The position numbers were made by a program, and so were the translations under genes. Positions 37,221-46,809 of a stretch of DNA of 53,172 bases are shown piece by piece. The stretch's first letter is position 1, and the number at the start of each line of letters is the position of its first letter. The notes under the pieces are model-generated. The model saw only the letters and a program-made list of their open reading frames with translations. It was not told where the DNA came from and made no database searches. Origin of the DNA: Dysgonomonas sp. PH5-45 (GTDB lineage: Bacteria > Bacteroidota > Bacteroidia > Bacteroidales > Dysgonomonadaceae); NCBI RefSeq assembly GCF_029893235.1, contig NZ_JARXWE010000021.1, positions 1-53,172 of the forward strand, in the 5' to 3' direction.

Positions 37221-38837
37221 ATGTTAATTGTAGAAAGCTTAAAAGTAGAGCTATCGGGGCGGATTCTTTTTGACAATATAAATTTTATCATAAACGATAA
37301 AGACCGCATTGCCCTTGTCGGAAAAAATGGAGCTGGCAAAAGTACCATGCTCAAGATTCTGGCAGGAGTAAACAAGAATTATAAAGGTACTATATCGATG
37401 CCCGACGGAACAACGGTGGGATATCTGCCACAGGTAATGATGGTTTCGGACGAGCGCACAGTGAGAGAAGAGGCTTCGCTCGCATTCTCTCATATTTTTG
37501 AGTTGCAAGACCAGATAGAGGAAATGAACAAGCAACTGGAAACCCGTACCGACTACGAATCGGATAGCTACGCACGGTTGATTGACGATTTTACCCATGC
37601 TCACGAACGCTTAGCACGCATAGAGGATACAAATTTTGAAGGCGAAGTAGAAAAAACTTTGCTCGGGCTTGGTTTTAAGCGTTCCGACCTGGACCGTCCT
37701 ACCAGCGAATTCAGCGGTGGATGGCGGATGCGTATAGAACTTGCCAAACTACTACTGAGTAGCCCCGACATAATGTTGCTCGACGAGCCTACCAACCATC
37801 TGGATATCGAGTCTATCGGTTGGCTGGAAGAATTTATACAGACAAAAGCGAATGCCGTTGTACTGATTTCGCACGACCGCGCATTTATTGATGCCGTAAC
37901 AAACCGCACCATAGAACTAACTTTGGGCAAAATATACGACTACAAGGTTAATTACACAAAGTATTTGGAACTGCGTCAGGAACGCCGCCAACAGCAGATA
38001 CATGCTTGGGAAGCACAACAAAAACAGATACAGGAAATAGAAGAGTTCATAGAGCGTTTCCGTGCGCAAGCGGCAAAGGCTGTTTTGGTACAAAGCCGTG
38101 TACGTCAGTTGGAAAAAATGGAGCGTGTTGAAATAGACGAAGAAGACAAATCGTCTGTCCGCATCAGGTTTCAACCAGCTGTCCGTTCCGGAAATTATCC
38201 GCTTACGGTAGAAATGGTAACGAAACTATATGACGACTATTTGGTTTTCGAGAATGCCAACTTTATGATATCGCGTGGCGAAAAAATTGCCCTCGCAGGA
38301 AAAAACGGTGAAGGTAAATCTACTTTCGTGAAATGTGTGATGGGCGAAACACCCTACACAGGCAATATAATGCTTGGCCATAATGTGAAAGTAGGATACT
38401 TTGCCCAAAATCAAGCCGATTTACTGGACGAAGACCTCACGGTTTTTGAAACGATAGACCGTGTTGCCGAAGGTGATATCCGCACACATATCCGCAATAT
38501 ACTGGGAGCTTTCATGTTCAACCGTGACGACTCGGACAAGAAAGTGCGAGTTCTGTCGGGAGGCGAAAGAACCCGCCTTGCCATGATAAAACTATTGCTC
38601 GAGCCTGTCAACCTACTTATTCTGGACGAACCCACCAACCATCTGGACCTAAAAACAAAAGAAGTGCTGAAAAATGCCCTCCTCGACTACGACGGAACGG
38701 TTATACTGGTTTCGCACGACCGTGATTTCCTTGACGGATTAGTAACCAAAGTATATGAATTTTCGAACAAAAAAGTACGCGAACATATAGGTGGTATAAA
38801 AGAATTCTTGGCAAAAAAGAAAACACTGAGTTCTTAA
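37221..38837 (+). CDS. ABC-F family ATPase
   Basis: ABC-F proteins lack membrane domains and act on ribosomes stalled or poised for translation. The 538-residue protein starts at the ATG at 37221 (MLIVESLKVELSG), which follows its promoter. It has two ATPase cassettes: Walker A GKNGAGKST (about 35-43) with signature FSGGWRMR and Walker B IMLLDEPTNHLD, and in the second half GKNGEGKST, LSGGERTRLAM and LLILDEPTNHLD. The arginine/glutamine-rich linker between them carries EEFIERFRAQAAKA. It resembles housekeeping YbiT/Uup-type members more than antibiotic-protection proteins, judged by linker length only. Confidence 0.93.
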   Translation: MLIVESLKVELSGRILFDNINFIINDKDRIALVGKNGAGKSTMLKILAGVNKNYKGTISMPDGTTVGYLPQVMMVSDERTVREEASLAFSHIFELQDQIEEMNKQLETRTDYESDSYARLIDDFTHAHERLARIEDTNFEGEVEKTLLGLGFKRSDLDRPTSEFSGGWRMRIELAKLLLSSPDIMLLDEPTNHLDIESIGWLEEFIQTKANAVVLISHDRAFIDAVTNRTIELTLGKIYDYKVNYTKYLELRQERRQQQIHAWEAQQKQIQEIEEFIERFRAQAAKAVLVQSRVRQLEKMERVEIDEEDKSSVRIRFQPAVRSGNYPLTVEMVTKLYDDYLVFENANFMISRGEKIALAGKNGEGKSTFVKCVMGETPYTGNIMLGHNVKVGYFAQNQADLLDEDLTVFETIDRVAEGDIRTHIRNILGAFMFNRDDSDKKVRVLSGGERTRLAMIKLLLEPVNLLILDEPTNHLDLKTKEVLKNALLDYDGTVILVSHDRDFLDGLVTKVYEFSNKKVREHIGGIKEFLAKKKTLSS

Positions 38838-38860
38838 AAAAACGAAATACAATAGCGAGA

Positions 38861-38891
38861 GCCGGAGTAGAATTTACCGCTCCGGTTTTTT
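38861..38891 (+). terminator. Terminator of the ABC-F gene, overlapping the next coding end
   Basis: CCGGAG and CTCCGG flank TAGAATTTACCG and are followed by TTTTTTATTG. The convergent AI-2E-type gene stops at 38874, inside the loop of this hairpin. Confidence 0.75.
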
Positions 38892-39899
38892 ATTGTCCAT
38901 ATCCACATACTCCCTTTTATAAATATCTATACAAAGCAGAAACATAGACAGCAACAAAGGGCCAAAAATCACACCCCAAAACCCGAATAAAGAAAGCCCG
39001 ATTATTACACCGAATATCGTTACCAAAGGATGGGTATCGGCTATCGACTTTTGCAATAAAAACCTTGCCAAGTTATCAACTCCCGATATAATAACAGCTC
39101 CGTATATAGCCAAGCCTATGGCCGCAGGCCAATTGCCCGTTATTGCCAAATAAACGGCAGCCGGAAGCCAAACGATAGTAGTACCAACCAAAGGTAAAAT
39201 AGTAGAAAAACAAGTGAGAATACCCAACACAAGAGGGAACGGAGCCCCAGACACTAAGTATCCGATAAATGCAACTACACCCTGAATCATAGCCAATAAG
39301 GGTATGCCAATGGCATTAGCCTTTGTCATTGTTTTAATTTCGTTTAATATTTCTTTCTTATTACTGTTCTCGAACGGAAGTAAGGATGCTATATAAGTTT
39401 CCAAACGAGTTCCCCCGATAAGCAGAAAATAAAGTATAAAGATCATGAAAACGGCATTAATAAAGAAAGACGATATTCCATCTATTATTTTCTGTAAATA
39501 CATGGTTGCTTTGCCTGTCACGGCAGCTATGTTGTCTGAGCTTAGCAGGTCATAACCGGTTTTGTCTTGAATGGTTGTCACCAAAAGCTGGATCTCATTT
39601 ATGAGCTGTTGCGGGTCGAGGTTTACCATTTGCAGTTTATCTACAAACAACCAAACGATGGCCGATACCGGAATAATAAAACAAAGCACAACCTCCACAA
39701 GAATTATTATGGCAGCAACACTACGCCTGATTTTTTTCTTATTGACAAGGTTATTAGCCTGATTACGTACAAGCACATAAATGGCAAAGGCTCCCAAAAA
39801 ACTGCTTATATATGGTGTCAGTTTTGCGAAAATGATGATTCCCAAACATAGTATAAGAACAATCAATGATATTTTCCAGTTTTTTTCTTGCATATTCAT
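38874..39899 (-). CDS. AI-2E family transporter (YdiK/PerM type)
   Basis: The 341-residue permease has eight or so membrane helices, beginning at about residue 12 (ISLIVLILCLGIIIFAKLTPY). A periplasmic middle domain follows (about 90-140), and the C-terminal half contains VSGAPFPLVLGILTCFSTILPLVGT and the late PLVTIFGVIIGLSLFGFWGVIFGPLL, the AI-2E family signature. I start at the ATG at 39899; upstream in-frame codons are not typical. Members move small molecules or ions (AI-2, Na+/H+) and the substrate here cannot be known. The gene converges on the ABC-F gene. Confidence 0.85.
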   Translation of the reverse strand: MNMQEKNWKISLIVLILCLGIIIFAKLTPYISSFLGAFAIYVLVRNQANNLVNKKKIRRSVAAIIILVEVVLCFIIPVSAIVWLFVDKLQMVNLDPQQLINEIQLLVTTIQDKTGYDLLSSDNIAAVTGKATMYLQKIIDGISSFFINAVFMIFILYFLLIGGTRLETYIASLLPFENSNKKEILNEIKTMTKANAIGIPLLAMIQGVVAFIGYLVSGAPFPLVLGILTCFSTILPLVGTTIVWLPAAVYLAITGNWPAAIGLAIYGAVIISGVDNLARFLLQKSIADTHPLVTIFGVIIGLSLFGFWGVIFGPLLLSMFLLCIDIYKREYVDMDNKKPER

Positions 39900-40024
39900 T
39901 TTTGTTTGGTTTACTCGGTTCGATATTTTAATAAACAAGATTTGATGTACTATTGTTTCGTTTGGGCTTTGTAATTTAAAAATCCGAGTCGATTCAAATA
40001 ATTCATTCTTCCCGCAATTTCTGT

Positions 40025-40032
40025 TATATTTG
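40025..40032 (+). promoter_or_regulatory. Candidate -7 box of prfA-pyrF
   Basis: TATATTTG matches TAnnTTTG, 39 bases before the prfA start codon. The -33 region is not clear. Confidence 0.45.
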
Positions 40033-40071
40033 TATTCCAAAAATTATAAACAGATTACAACCTTCGGATAA

Positions 40072-41151
40072 ATGTCTCAACTATTAGAAAAACTGAACAC
40101 TTTGGTTGTTCGCTTTCAGGAAATCAGTACACTCATAACAGACCCTTCGGTCATTGCAGACATGAAGCGTTATGTAAAACTTAATAAAGAATACAGGGAT
40201 CTCGAAAAAATTGTTGCTGCCCGTAATGAATACGAGCAAGTGCTTACGAGTATAGATGAAGCCAAAAAAATATTGGATTCGGAAAATGATGCCGAACTCA
40301 GGGAAATAGCAAAAGAAGAACTCGACACTTGCACCCAGCGTTTACCCATTCTGGAAGAAGAAATAAAACTACTGCTCATCCCCTCCGACCCCGAAGACGC
40401 AAAAGACGCCATCGTGGAAATAAGAGGTGGAACAGGGGGAGACGAAGCCGCAATCTTTGCCGGCGACCTTTATCGCATGTACACAAAGTATTGCGAAAAC
40501 AAAGGATGGAGAACCGAAATAACAAGCCTTACCGAGGGAACTTCGGGTGGATTTAAAGAGATTGTCTTTACCGTTACCGGCGAAGGCGTTTATGGCACTA
40601 TGAAATACGAATCGGGGGTGCATCGTGTGCAACGTGTCCCTGCCACCGAAACGCAAGGGCGTGTACATACATCGGCTGCAACAGTTGCCGTATTGCCCGA
40701 AGCCGAAGAGGTAGACATAGAAATCAATCCCGCCGATTTGGAGTGGCAAACAGCCCGTTCGAGCGGTGCTGGCGGGCAGAATGTAAATAAGGTGGAAACC
40801 AAGGTGCAGCTAACACACAAACCGACAGGCATAATGATACAATGCCAGCAAGCCCGTTCGCAGCTTGCTAACCGCGAAACGGCTTTACAAATGCTCAGAA
40901 CCCGCCTGTACGACATTGAACTAAACAAATACCAGTCCGAAATAGCATCAAAACGCAAAACGATGGTATCGACCGGCGACCGTTCGGCTAAAATCCGCAC
41001 ATACAACTATCCGCAAGGGCGTGTTACCGACCACCGTATCAACCTGACTCTCTACAACCTTTCGGCAATAATGGACGGCGACATACAGTCGATAATAGAC
41101 CAGCTTATTATAGCCGAAAACGCAGAGCGAATGAAAGAAAGTGAATTATAA
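40072..41151 (+). CDS. prfA: Peptide chain release factor 1
   Basis: RF1 reads the stop codons UAA and UAG and triggers release of the finished peptide. The 359 residues are full length. The codon-recognition tripeptide PAT is at 190-192 in [11 protein letters not shown], and the catalytic GGQ is at 234-236 in [11 protein letters not shown]. The PAT tripeptide (not SPF) makes it RF1 and not RF2. pyrF starts 19 bases after the stop and is probably in the same transcript, an order seen in other Bacteroidales. Confidence 0.97.
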   Translation: MSQLLEKLNTLVVRFQEISTLITDPSVIADMKRYVKLNKEYRDLEKIVAARNEYEQVLTSIDEAKKILDSENDAELREIAKEELDTCTQRLPILEEEIKLLLIPSDPEDAKDAIVEIRGGTGGDEAAIFAGDLYRMYTKYCENKGWRTEITSLTEGTSGGFKEIVFTVTGEGVYGTMKYESGVHRVQRVPATETQGRVHTSAATVAVLPEAEEVDIEINPADLEWQTARSSGAGGQNVNKVETKVQLTHKPTGIMIQCQQARSQLANRETALQMLRTRLYDIELNKYQSEIASKRKTMVSTGDRSAKIRTYNYPQGRVTDHRINLTLYNLSAIMDGDIQSIIDQLIIAENAERMKESEL

Positions 41152-41170
41152 GAATCAAAAATAAAGAATA

Positions 41171-41992
41171 ATGACAAAGCAAGAACTTTTTGAAAACATA
41201 AAGAAAAAACAGTCTTTTCTTTGTGTTGGCTTAGATACTGATATAAAAAAAATACCCGAACACCTGCTTCAGGAAGAAGATCCTATCTATGCTTTTAACA
41301 AAGCAATAATAGATGCAACAGCTCCCTATTGTGTGGCCTACAAGCCAAACACGGCTTTTTACGAAAGCATTGGTATAAAAGGTATTTATGCACTCGAAAA
41401 AACAATAGAATATATCCGGACAAAATATCCCGACCAGTTCATCATTCTCGATGCCAAACGTGGGGATATAGGCAACACCTCCGACATGTACGCCGCATCG
41501 GCATTCAATCATCTAAAAGCAAACGCCGTTACGGTAGCCCCTTACATGGGCGAAGATAGTGTGACGCCTTTCCTCGCATATGAAGGCAAATGGGTCATCC
41601 TGTTGGCATTGACATCAAACAAAGGGTCTTCCGACTTTCAGTTGATAGAAGACAGAAACGGAGAGTGTTTGTTCGAAACCGTTCTGAAAAAATCGCAAAA
41701 ATGGGGTACGGACCAACAAATGATGTATGTAGTAGGTGCAACACAAGGCTCAATGTTTGCCCAGATACGCAAACATGTTCCTGATCACTTCCTGCTTGTT
41801 CCCGGTGTGGGCGCACAGGGCGGAAGCCTTGCCGAAGTGGTGAAATATGGAATGAATAGCCAATGCGGGCTTTTGGTTAACTCCTCACGCAGCATTATTT
41901 ATGCCGACAAAACCGCAAAATTTGCCCATGCCGCAAAAGAAGAAGCACGGAAACTACAAGAAGAAATGGCTAAACACTTACAGAGTTTATAA
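41171..41992 (+). CDS. pyrF: Orotidine 5'-phosphate decarboxylase (type 2)
   Basis: The enzyme makes UMP by decarboxylating OMP in pyrimidine synthesis. The 273-residue protein has the long type 2 form: [18 protein letters not shown] (16-33), the catalytic motif [11 protein letters not shown] with the key Lys96, [14 protein letters not shown] and [21 protein letters not shown], then the phosphate-binding [10 protein letters not shown] and [12 protein letters not shown]. It follows prfA directly. I see no good terminator before the next gene. Confidence 0.95.
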   Translation: MTKQELFENIKKKQSFLCVGLDTDIKKIPEHLLQEEDPIYAFNKAIIDATAPYCVAYKPNTAFYESIGIKGIYALEKTIEYIRTKYPDQFIILDAKRGDIGNTSDMYAASAFNHLKANAVTVAPYMGEDSVTPFLAYEGKWVILLALTSNKGSSDFQLIEDRNGECLFETVLKKSQKWGTDQQMMYVVGATQGSMFAQIRKHVPDHFLLVPGVGAQGGSLAEVVKYGMNSQCGLLVNSSRSIIYADKTAKFAHAAKEEARKLQEEMAKHLQSL

Positions 41993-42086
41993 AACCAAAA
42001 GAATCATGTTCTTAAGCATAAAATATCAGAAATCTATATTATGAGTTTTTAGCTTTTAAAATTCTTTCAACTATATAGAAATAAAT

Positions 42087-42094
42087 TACTTTTG
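42087..42094 (+). promoter_or_regulatory. Candidate -7 box of the Omp28-like gene
   Basis: TACTTTTG matches TAnnTTTG and lies 80 bases before the start codon; a weak TTC-containing -33 region is about 20 bases upstream. Confidence 0.5.
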
Positions 42095-42174
42095 CGATAG
42101 ATATATTAAATTACTATGTCAAACACTTAAAAATTTTCTAATTGTTTCATTCAAACTAAAGTAAAAAGATTAAA

Positions 42175-44091
42175 ATGAAAAGAAGTTTACTGTTTTTACT
42201 CCTCACTCAATTTTTGATAGGAGGGGTTTGTGCTCAAGGCCTCATACGGTCGGCATCAACAACAAAACCTGAAATCTACCCATCGGCTGTGGCCAGTAGC
42301 ACGCAGGCAAAAACATTAGGGTATGCTGATCCAACAACAAAAGGGTTTACCGGAGTTGGTTTGGCTTTCGATTCTGATTTTATATTAGCAATGGTTATTC
42401 CAGCCGATCAAATAAGCGATTTTGTTGGTGGCAAATTAACCAAAGTATTCATTGGTGTTGATAACGAGGTAACTAACACCCAACTTTACATTGCCAAAAC
42501 AAAAGGCGGAACACCGTTATACACACAAGACATTACTCTTAAGAGTGGCGGGTGGAATGAAATTGTTTTGGATGAACCTTTTACAATTGAAGATGACAAC
42601 CTTGCCATTTGCTACAAAGGGACTGCCGTGGCACGTACACAGTTTGGTGTTGTTTCCGGGAGCGAAGGCACAAATAACTGTTGGATAGCTTATAGAAACG
42701 CGGGGTCTACCAGCATGTATAGTTGGGCAAATCTTTCAAGCCACAATAGTAATACTGCTATTTTAGGTTCTGTTGAAAGAGACGATTACACAACTTGTAA
42801 TGTTGACTTCACTTCTATGAGTGTTCCTTCACTTCAAAAAACCAATACGGGATTTTCTATTAAAGGAACAGTATATAATACAGCTGCGACAACCATCAAT
42901 AGCTTTGATGTGGTTTATAAAGTAGGTGATAACGACCCTATCACTGTTCCTGTTGAAAACATCAATGTATACAACCGTTTTGCCAAAGACTTCGTGATAG
43001 ATAATGTAACTGTTGCCGAAGAAAGCACACTGCCTATCGAAGTTACTATCTCGAACATAAATGGAGGTGTGAAAGAAGATGATATCACTGATAACACATT
43101 AGCGAACGAAATCCGCTTTGGCGATTTTTATAACAAGCGTGTTCTTTTAGAGCATTTCACAACGTCGCCATGTCCAAACTGTTATCCTGCTCACCTGAAA
43201 TGGGAAAGTGTATTGGAAACACGTCCAAATGTCATCATGGTTGCTCATCATTCTGGTTATCAAAGTGATGAAATGACTATCGATGCGCATAATAGCTACT
43301 TGTGGTTTTATAACTCTCCTGCGGTTTATGCTCCGGCTTCGATGTTAGACAGAACCAACCTTTCTTCTTTAGGTGCCATAAACAGCAGTAATAAACCAGC
43401 CGAAGGTCCGGTATTTGCTGTTCGTACTCTGGAACAATTAGCTCTATTTACAGACTCGCTTAGTGATAACTATGCTTTTGCGTCTGTAAACATTGACAAA
43501 AATTATAATCCGGCAAACAGAAAGCTTAATGTAACTGTATCTGGCGAATCTCGGTTCGTATCGGAAATAAACAAAGACCTTAACCTAACTGTCTACTTAG
43601 TAGAAGACAGCATAAAAGGAACACAAAGTGGAGTTTCTGGAGCTTATTACCACAACCACGTTGTAAGAGCCGTTTTGAGTGGCGTTTGGGGTGATGCTGT
43701 TTCTTTCGATGGAGATACTTATAGCGCAACATATAGCTTCAATATTCCTGCAAATATGGATGTTAATCAGATGTCGATTGCCGCCTTCTTATCTGCCTAC
43801 GATTCTGAGCCTAACGGTTGTAAAGTTTATAATGCAGAATCTGTTTATATCGAAGAAAAAATGAGTATTTCAGATCCTCAAGTTGACGAAAAAACAGCTT
43901 ATGTTCATGCAGAAGGCTCATCAATCGTTATTGACGGTGAATTCACATCAGCTCAGATTTACGATGCTATGGGAAGACTTATTAAGAGCATAAACAATAC
44001 AACAAATTCTGTTTCCGCAAACAGTGGCCTATACATCGTTAAGGTAACAAACGGTAACAAACAATTTACCGAAAAAGTTATTGTTCGATAA
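42175..44091 (+). CDS. Omp28-domain secreted protein with T9SS sorting tail
   Basis: The 638-residue exported protein has a signal peptide (KRSLLFLLLTQFLIGGVCAQ), a beta-rich N-terminal half and an Omp28 domain. That domain carries a thioredoxin-like CPNC motif at C333/C336 (LLEHFTTSPCPNCYPAHLKW), as in the P. gingivalis Omp28 family. The last 70 residues (EGSSIVIDGEFTSAQIYDAM, then GRLIKSINN and GLYIVKVTNGNKQFTEKVIVR) form a C-terminal sorting domain for type IX secretion. It should be displayed at the cell surface. A redox or adhesin role is possible; the Cys pair is seen, the function is not known. Confidence 0.88.
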   Translation: MKRSLLFLLLTQFLIGGVCAQGLIRSASTTKPEIYPSAVASSTQAKTLGYADPTTKGFTGVGLAFDSDFILAMVIPADQISDFVGGKLTKVFIGVDNEVTNTQLYIAKTKGGTPLYTQDITLKSGGWNEIVLDEPFTIEDDNLAICYKGTAVARTQFGVVSGSEGTNNCWIAYRNAGSTSMYSWANLSSHNSNTAILGSVERDDYTTCNVDFTSMSVPSLQKTNTGFSIKGTVYNTAATTINSFDVVYKVGDNDPITVPVENINVYNRFAKDFVIDNVTVAEESTLPIEVTISNINGGVKEDDITDNTLANEIRFGDFYNKRVLLEHFTTSPCPNCYPAHLKWESVLETRPNVIMVAHHSGYQSDEMTIDAHNSYLWFYNSPAVYAPASMLDRTNLSSLGAINSSNKPAEGPVFAVRTLEQLALFTDSLSDNYAFASVNIDKNYNPANRKLNVTVSGESRFVSEINKDLNLTVYLVEDSIKGTQSGVSGAYYHNHVVRAVLSGVWGDAVSFDGDTYSATYSFNIPANMDVNQMSIAAFLSAYDSEPNGCKVYNAESVYIEEKMSISDPQVDEKTAYVHAEGSSIVIDGEFTSAQIYDAMGRLIKSINNTTNSVSANSGLYIVKVTNGNKQFTEKVIVR

Positions 44092-44116
44092 ACAATCAAA
44101 TCTACATTTTATACAG

Positions 44117-44156
44117 AAAGAGGCTGTCCTAAAAGTGGATAGCCTCTCTTGTTTTC
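44117..44156 (+). terminator. Terminator of the Omp28-like gene
   Basis: AAGAGGCTGTCC and GGATAGCCTCTCTT form a stem of about 10 bp (with one G-U pair) followed by GTTTTC. Confidence 0.75.
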
Positions 44157-44192
44157 AACAACACCTTTATTTTTTTACTCATTTATTTCCAG

Positions 44193-44291
44193 TCAATTAT
44201 TTTCATAAAATTGCGCATATTTATCCATCAAAGGTGCAACAAGCCCAATAGCGTCAACATCCAGATTATCAGCAAATCGGGAGGTCGTCAT
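44193..44291 (-). CDS. Unassigned 32-residue frame, possible gene remnant
   Basis: On the minus strand an ATG at 44291 opens MTTSRFADNLDVDAIGLVAP and LMDKYAQFYENN before a stop. The amino-acid mix looks like protein, and it could be the C-terminal end of a lost gene. It lies between the Omp28 terminator and relA, in a 296-base gap otherwise empty. No ribosome binding site is evident and I do not recognise it. Confidence 0.25.
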   Translation of the reverse strand: MTTSRFADNLDVDAIGLVAPLMDKYAQFYENN

Positions 44292-44337
44292 AAAGTTTTA
44301 AAGAGTATCGGTTCAGAAAGAGCGAAGAGGAGTTTTC

Positions 44338-44357
44338 CGCTTTGAAAATTCAAAGCG
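44338..44357. terminator. Hairpin downstream of relA
   Basis: CGCTTTGAA-AA-TTCAAAGCG is a perfect 9-bp stem 30 bases beyond the relA stop. No strong T tract follows on the minus strand (GAAAACTCC), so it may be a mRNA-end stabiliser and not a classical terminator. Confidence 0.5.
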
Positions 44358-44387
44358 TGTTCGGTATTGAAACAACCAAAATACAAC

Positions 44388-46619
44388 TTAACCGTTGAGC
44401 CTTGAAATTTGCTTAACGCCTTTTACGGTTTTCAGTTTTTTGATGAGTCCATCCAAAACTTGCGTGTTGCTAAGTGTAACAGACAGGTTTCCCTGAAAAA
44501 TACCATCGTCCGAATCTATATTGATAGAGCGCAAAACGACTCCATCCTCTTTCGATATGATTGACGTCAGATTGGTTATTATACCAATATCGTCATGCCC
44601 AATCACCCGCAAGGTAACCGTATATGCCGCTCCAAACTTGCCCGACCAGCGAGCCGCCAAAACCCGGTAAGCAAACCGTGTGAACATATCGCGAGCATTA
44701 GGGCAGTTTTTGCGGTGTATCTTTATTCCATGCGATGAAATGAACCCAAATATTTCGTCCCCGTAAATAGGGTTGCAACATTTAGCCAGTTGATATTCGA
44801 TCCCCGTCAGATTCTTATCTATTATCAGTTCGTCGCTGCCATAGTGATGCCCTTCCAGCGATTCTTCGCTATGTACAATATATTCCTCGGCGCTGACAGG
44901 TCCGTGCTTTTCTCTTAACTCCGAATCTTTGTTTTCTAACTCAAGATACCGATCTATAACATGGTTAACGTCCAACGATTTTTCAGCTATTTTCACGTAA
45001 AAATCGGTAACATTCTTAAAGCCCAGTTTTTTTATGAGCCGCATCAAGGTTGCATCGTCTTCTTCTATTTTCCGGTTTTTAAACCTGCGTCTGAGCAGCT
45101 CCTTTGCATCGTCAACCTGTTTGCTCGATTCTTCCTTCAAGCTCTGCCGTATTTTATTCCGTGCCTTTGTTGTGGTCACAAAGTTTAACCAATCTTGTTT
45201 CGGGGTCTGGTTTACGGAGGTAATTATCTCTACCTGATCTCCACTTTTTAGTTTATAACGAATAGGCACATTCCGTCCGTTTACCTTGCCCGATACACAA
45301 GAACATCCTAACTTTGAGTGTATCGAGAAAGCAAAATCCAGAACAGTAGCCCCTTGCGGTAGCTTGTGCAAGTCACCTTTAGGGGTAAACACATATACTT
45401 CGTCGTCATAAATATCAAGCTTGAAGTCCTCCATCTTTTCCTGAAGGTCAAGGCTTCGGTTTTCAAGTGTTTCGCGCAGGTTAGTCAACCAATCGTCGAC
45501 ATTCGATTGACTTTTCACCCCTTTGTACTTCCAATGGGCAGCAAGTCCCCGTTCGGCAATCTCATCCATCCGGCGAGTTCTGATTTGTACTTCAACCCAA
45601 CGCGACTCTGGTCCCATAACCGTTGTATGCAAAGATTCATAGCCATTACTTTTAGGTATGGAGAGCCAGTCTTTCAACCTTTTCGGATTAGGCACATATA
45701 AATCTGTGACGATGGAATAAGTTTGCCAGCATTCCGATTTTTCTTTTTCCAAATCCGAATCCAAGACTATGCGAATGGCAAAAAGGTCGTAAATAGATTC
45801 AAAGTCTATCTGCTGTTTTTTTAGCTTATTATTTATCGAATAAATAGATTTTGTCCGCCCTTTTATATCGTACTGCAAACCTGTAGACTTCAGTTTTTCG
45901 TTTATTGGAGCTATAAATCGGGCTATATATTTATCGCGCGAGGCTTTACTTTCATTAATTTTATGTGAGATAAAATCGTATGCTTCCCTATCGGTATATT
46001 TCAAGTAGAGGTCTTCCATCTCCGACTTCACCTTATACAAACCCAATTTATGAGACAGGGGAATATATAGGGAAAACACTTCGATGGTAAGCCTGAAGCG
46101 TGCTTTTTCGTCCATATACCTGGCATACCTCATCAGATACAATCTATTTGCAATCATAATGAGTATAACCCTCATATCTTCGGCAAACGAAAGCAGCAAT
46201 TTCAAAAAATTGTCAGAGCCAAGCGTTGACTGGTTGGTATCCAGTTCACTCACCTTTATTAAACCTTGTACAATATTGCCTACATCCTTTCCAAAAAGTT
46301 TTTCTACTTCGTATAGCGATACAACTTTTTGCTGAACAGGGCGATACAACAGAGCCGCCAATATAGATGTATGCTTCAACCCCAATTCCTGCACAATTAC
46401 GAAAACTGTATTTATTGTTGCCAGTATGAGGTCTGTTCCATAAATGCTTGACCGGTCTTTCGGAGCAGAGCTTCTCAAAGTCCGGAATAGTATATTCTTC
46501 AAATCACGAATTTCAGCCTCCTGCAGATTGTTGTTTAATATCTCATGAAGATGTTTATAAACGGATACAGGAATTTTAGGATAAACTTCCCCTTTATCTG
46601 CTTTTTGCTTTCTTTCCAT
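44388..46619 (-). CDS. relA: RelA-type (p)ppGpp synthetase with degenerate hydrolase domain
   Basis: The 743-residue protein makes the stringent-response alarmone (p)ppGpp from GTP or GDP and ATP. Order of domains: HD-hydrolase-like region (about 50-200), synthetase (about 235-370, with GRTKSIYSI, SIYDLFAIRI, SNGYESLHTTVMG and WVEVQIRT), TGS (about 400-470), a helical/zinc-finger region with AKCCNPIYGDEIFGF, and a C-terminal ACT domain (about 665-743). The metal-binding HD pair normally found in LLHDVVEDT is replaced by LLYRPVQQK (residues 90-98), and the usual LADRLHNMR Asp is Asn158 in IANRLYLMR. The hydrolase is therefore expected to be inactive, as in synthetase-only RelA proteins. Confidence 0.93.
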   Translation of the reverse strand: MERKQKADKGEVYPKIPVSVYKHLHEILNNNLQEAEIRDLKNILFRTLRSSAPKDRSSIYGTDLILATINTVFVIVQELGLKHTSILAALLYRPVQQKVVSLYEVEKLFGKDVGNIVQGLIKVSELDTNQSTLGSDNFLKLLLSFAEDMRVILIMIANRLYLMRYARYMDEKARFRLTIEVFSLYIPLSHKLGLYKVKSEMEDLYLKYTDREAYDFISHKINESKASRDKYIARFIAPINEKLKSTGLQYDIKGRTKSIYSINNKLKKQQIDFESIYDLFAIRIVLDSDLEKEKSECWQTYSIVTDLYVPNPKRLKDWLSIPKSNGYESLHTTVMGPESRWVEVQIRTRRMDEIAERGLAAHWKYKGVKSQSNVDDWLTNLRETLENRSLDLQEKMEDFKLDIYDDEVYVFTPKGDLHKLPQGATVLDFAFSIHSKLGCSCVSGKVNGRNVPIRYKLKSGDQVEIITSVNQTPKQDWLNFVTTTKARNKIRQSLKEESSKQVDDAKELLRRRFKNRKIEEDDATLMRLIKKLGFKNVTDFYVKIAEKSLDVNHVIDRYLELENKDSELREKHGPVSAEEYIVHSEESLEGHHYGSDELIIDKNLTGIEYQLAKCCNPIYGDEIFGFISSHGIKIHRKNCPNARDMFTRFAYRVLAARWSGKFGAAYTVTLRVIGHDDIGIITNLTSIISKEDGVVLRSINIDSDDGIFQGNLSVTLSNTQVLDGLIKKLKTVKGVKQISRLNG

Positions 46620-46750
46620 TATATTAATCTGACTAATAAATTAAACTCGAATCTCACCATAAAATTAAAACATTATAACCAGATTACACTACCAACAAAA
46701 GCTAAAATATACGAACAGAATATATTTACCAAGAACGTGGTGATAAACAA

Positions 46751-46784
46751 AAAAGGTCACGGAGTCTTGACCCCGTGACCTTTT
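46751..46784 (-). terminator. Terminator of ompA
   Basis: AAAAGGTCACGG (46751-46762) and CCGTGACCTTTT (46773-46784) form a perfect 12-bp stem; on the minus strand the T-rich TTTTTTGTTT follows. Confidence 0.85.
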
Positions 46785-46809
46785 ATTATTGTTTAAGAAA
46801 CCTTCTTGA

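Noticed and set aside
37221-38837. ABC-F gene as an antibiotic-resistance determinant
   Set aside because: The linker looks like that of housekeeping members and the gene is in a conserved chromosomal setting.
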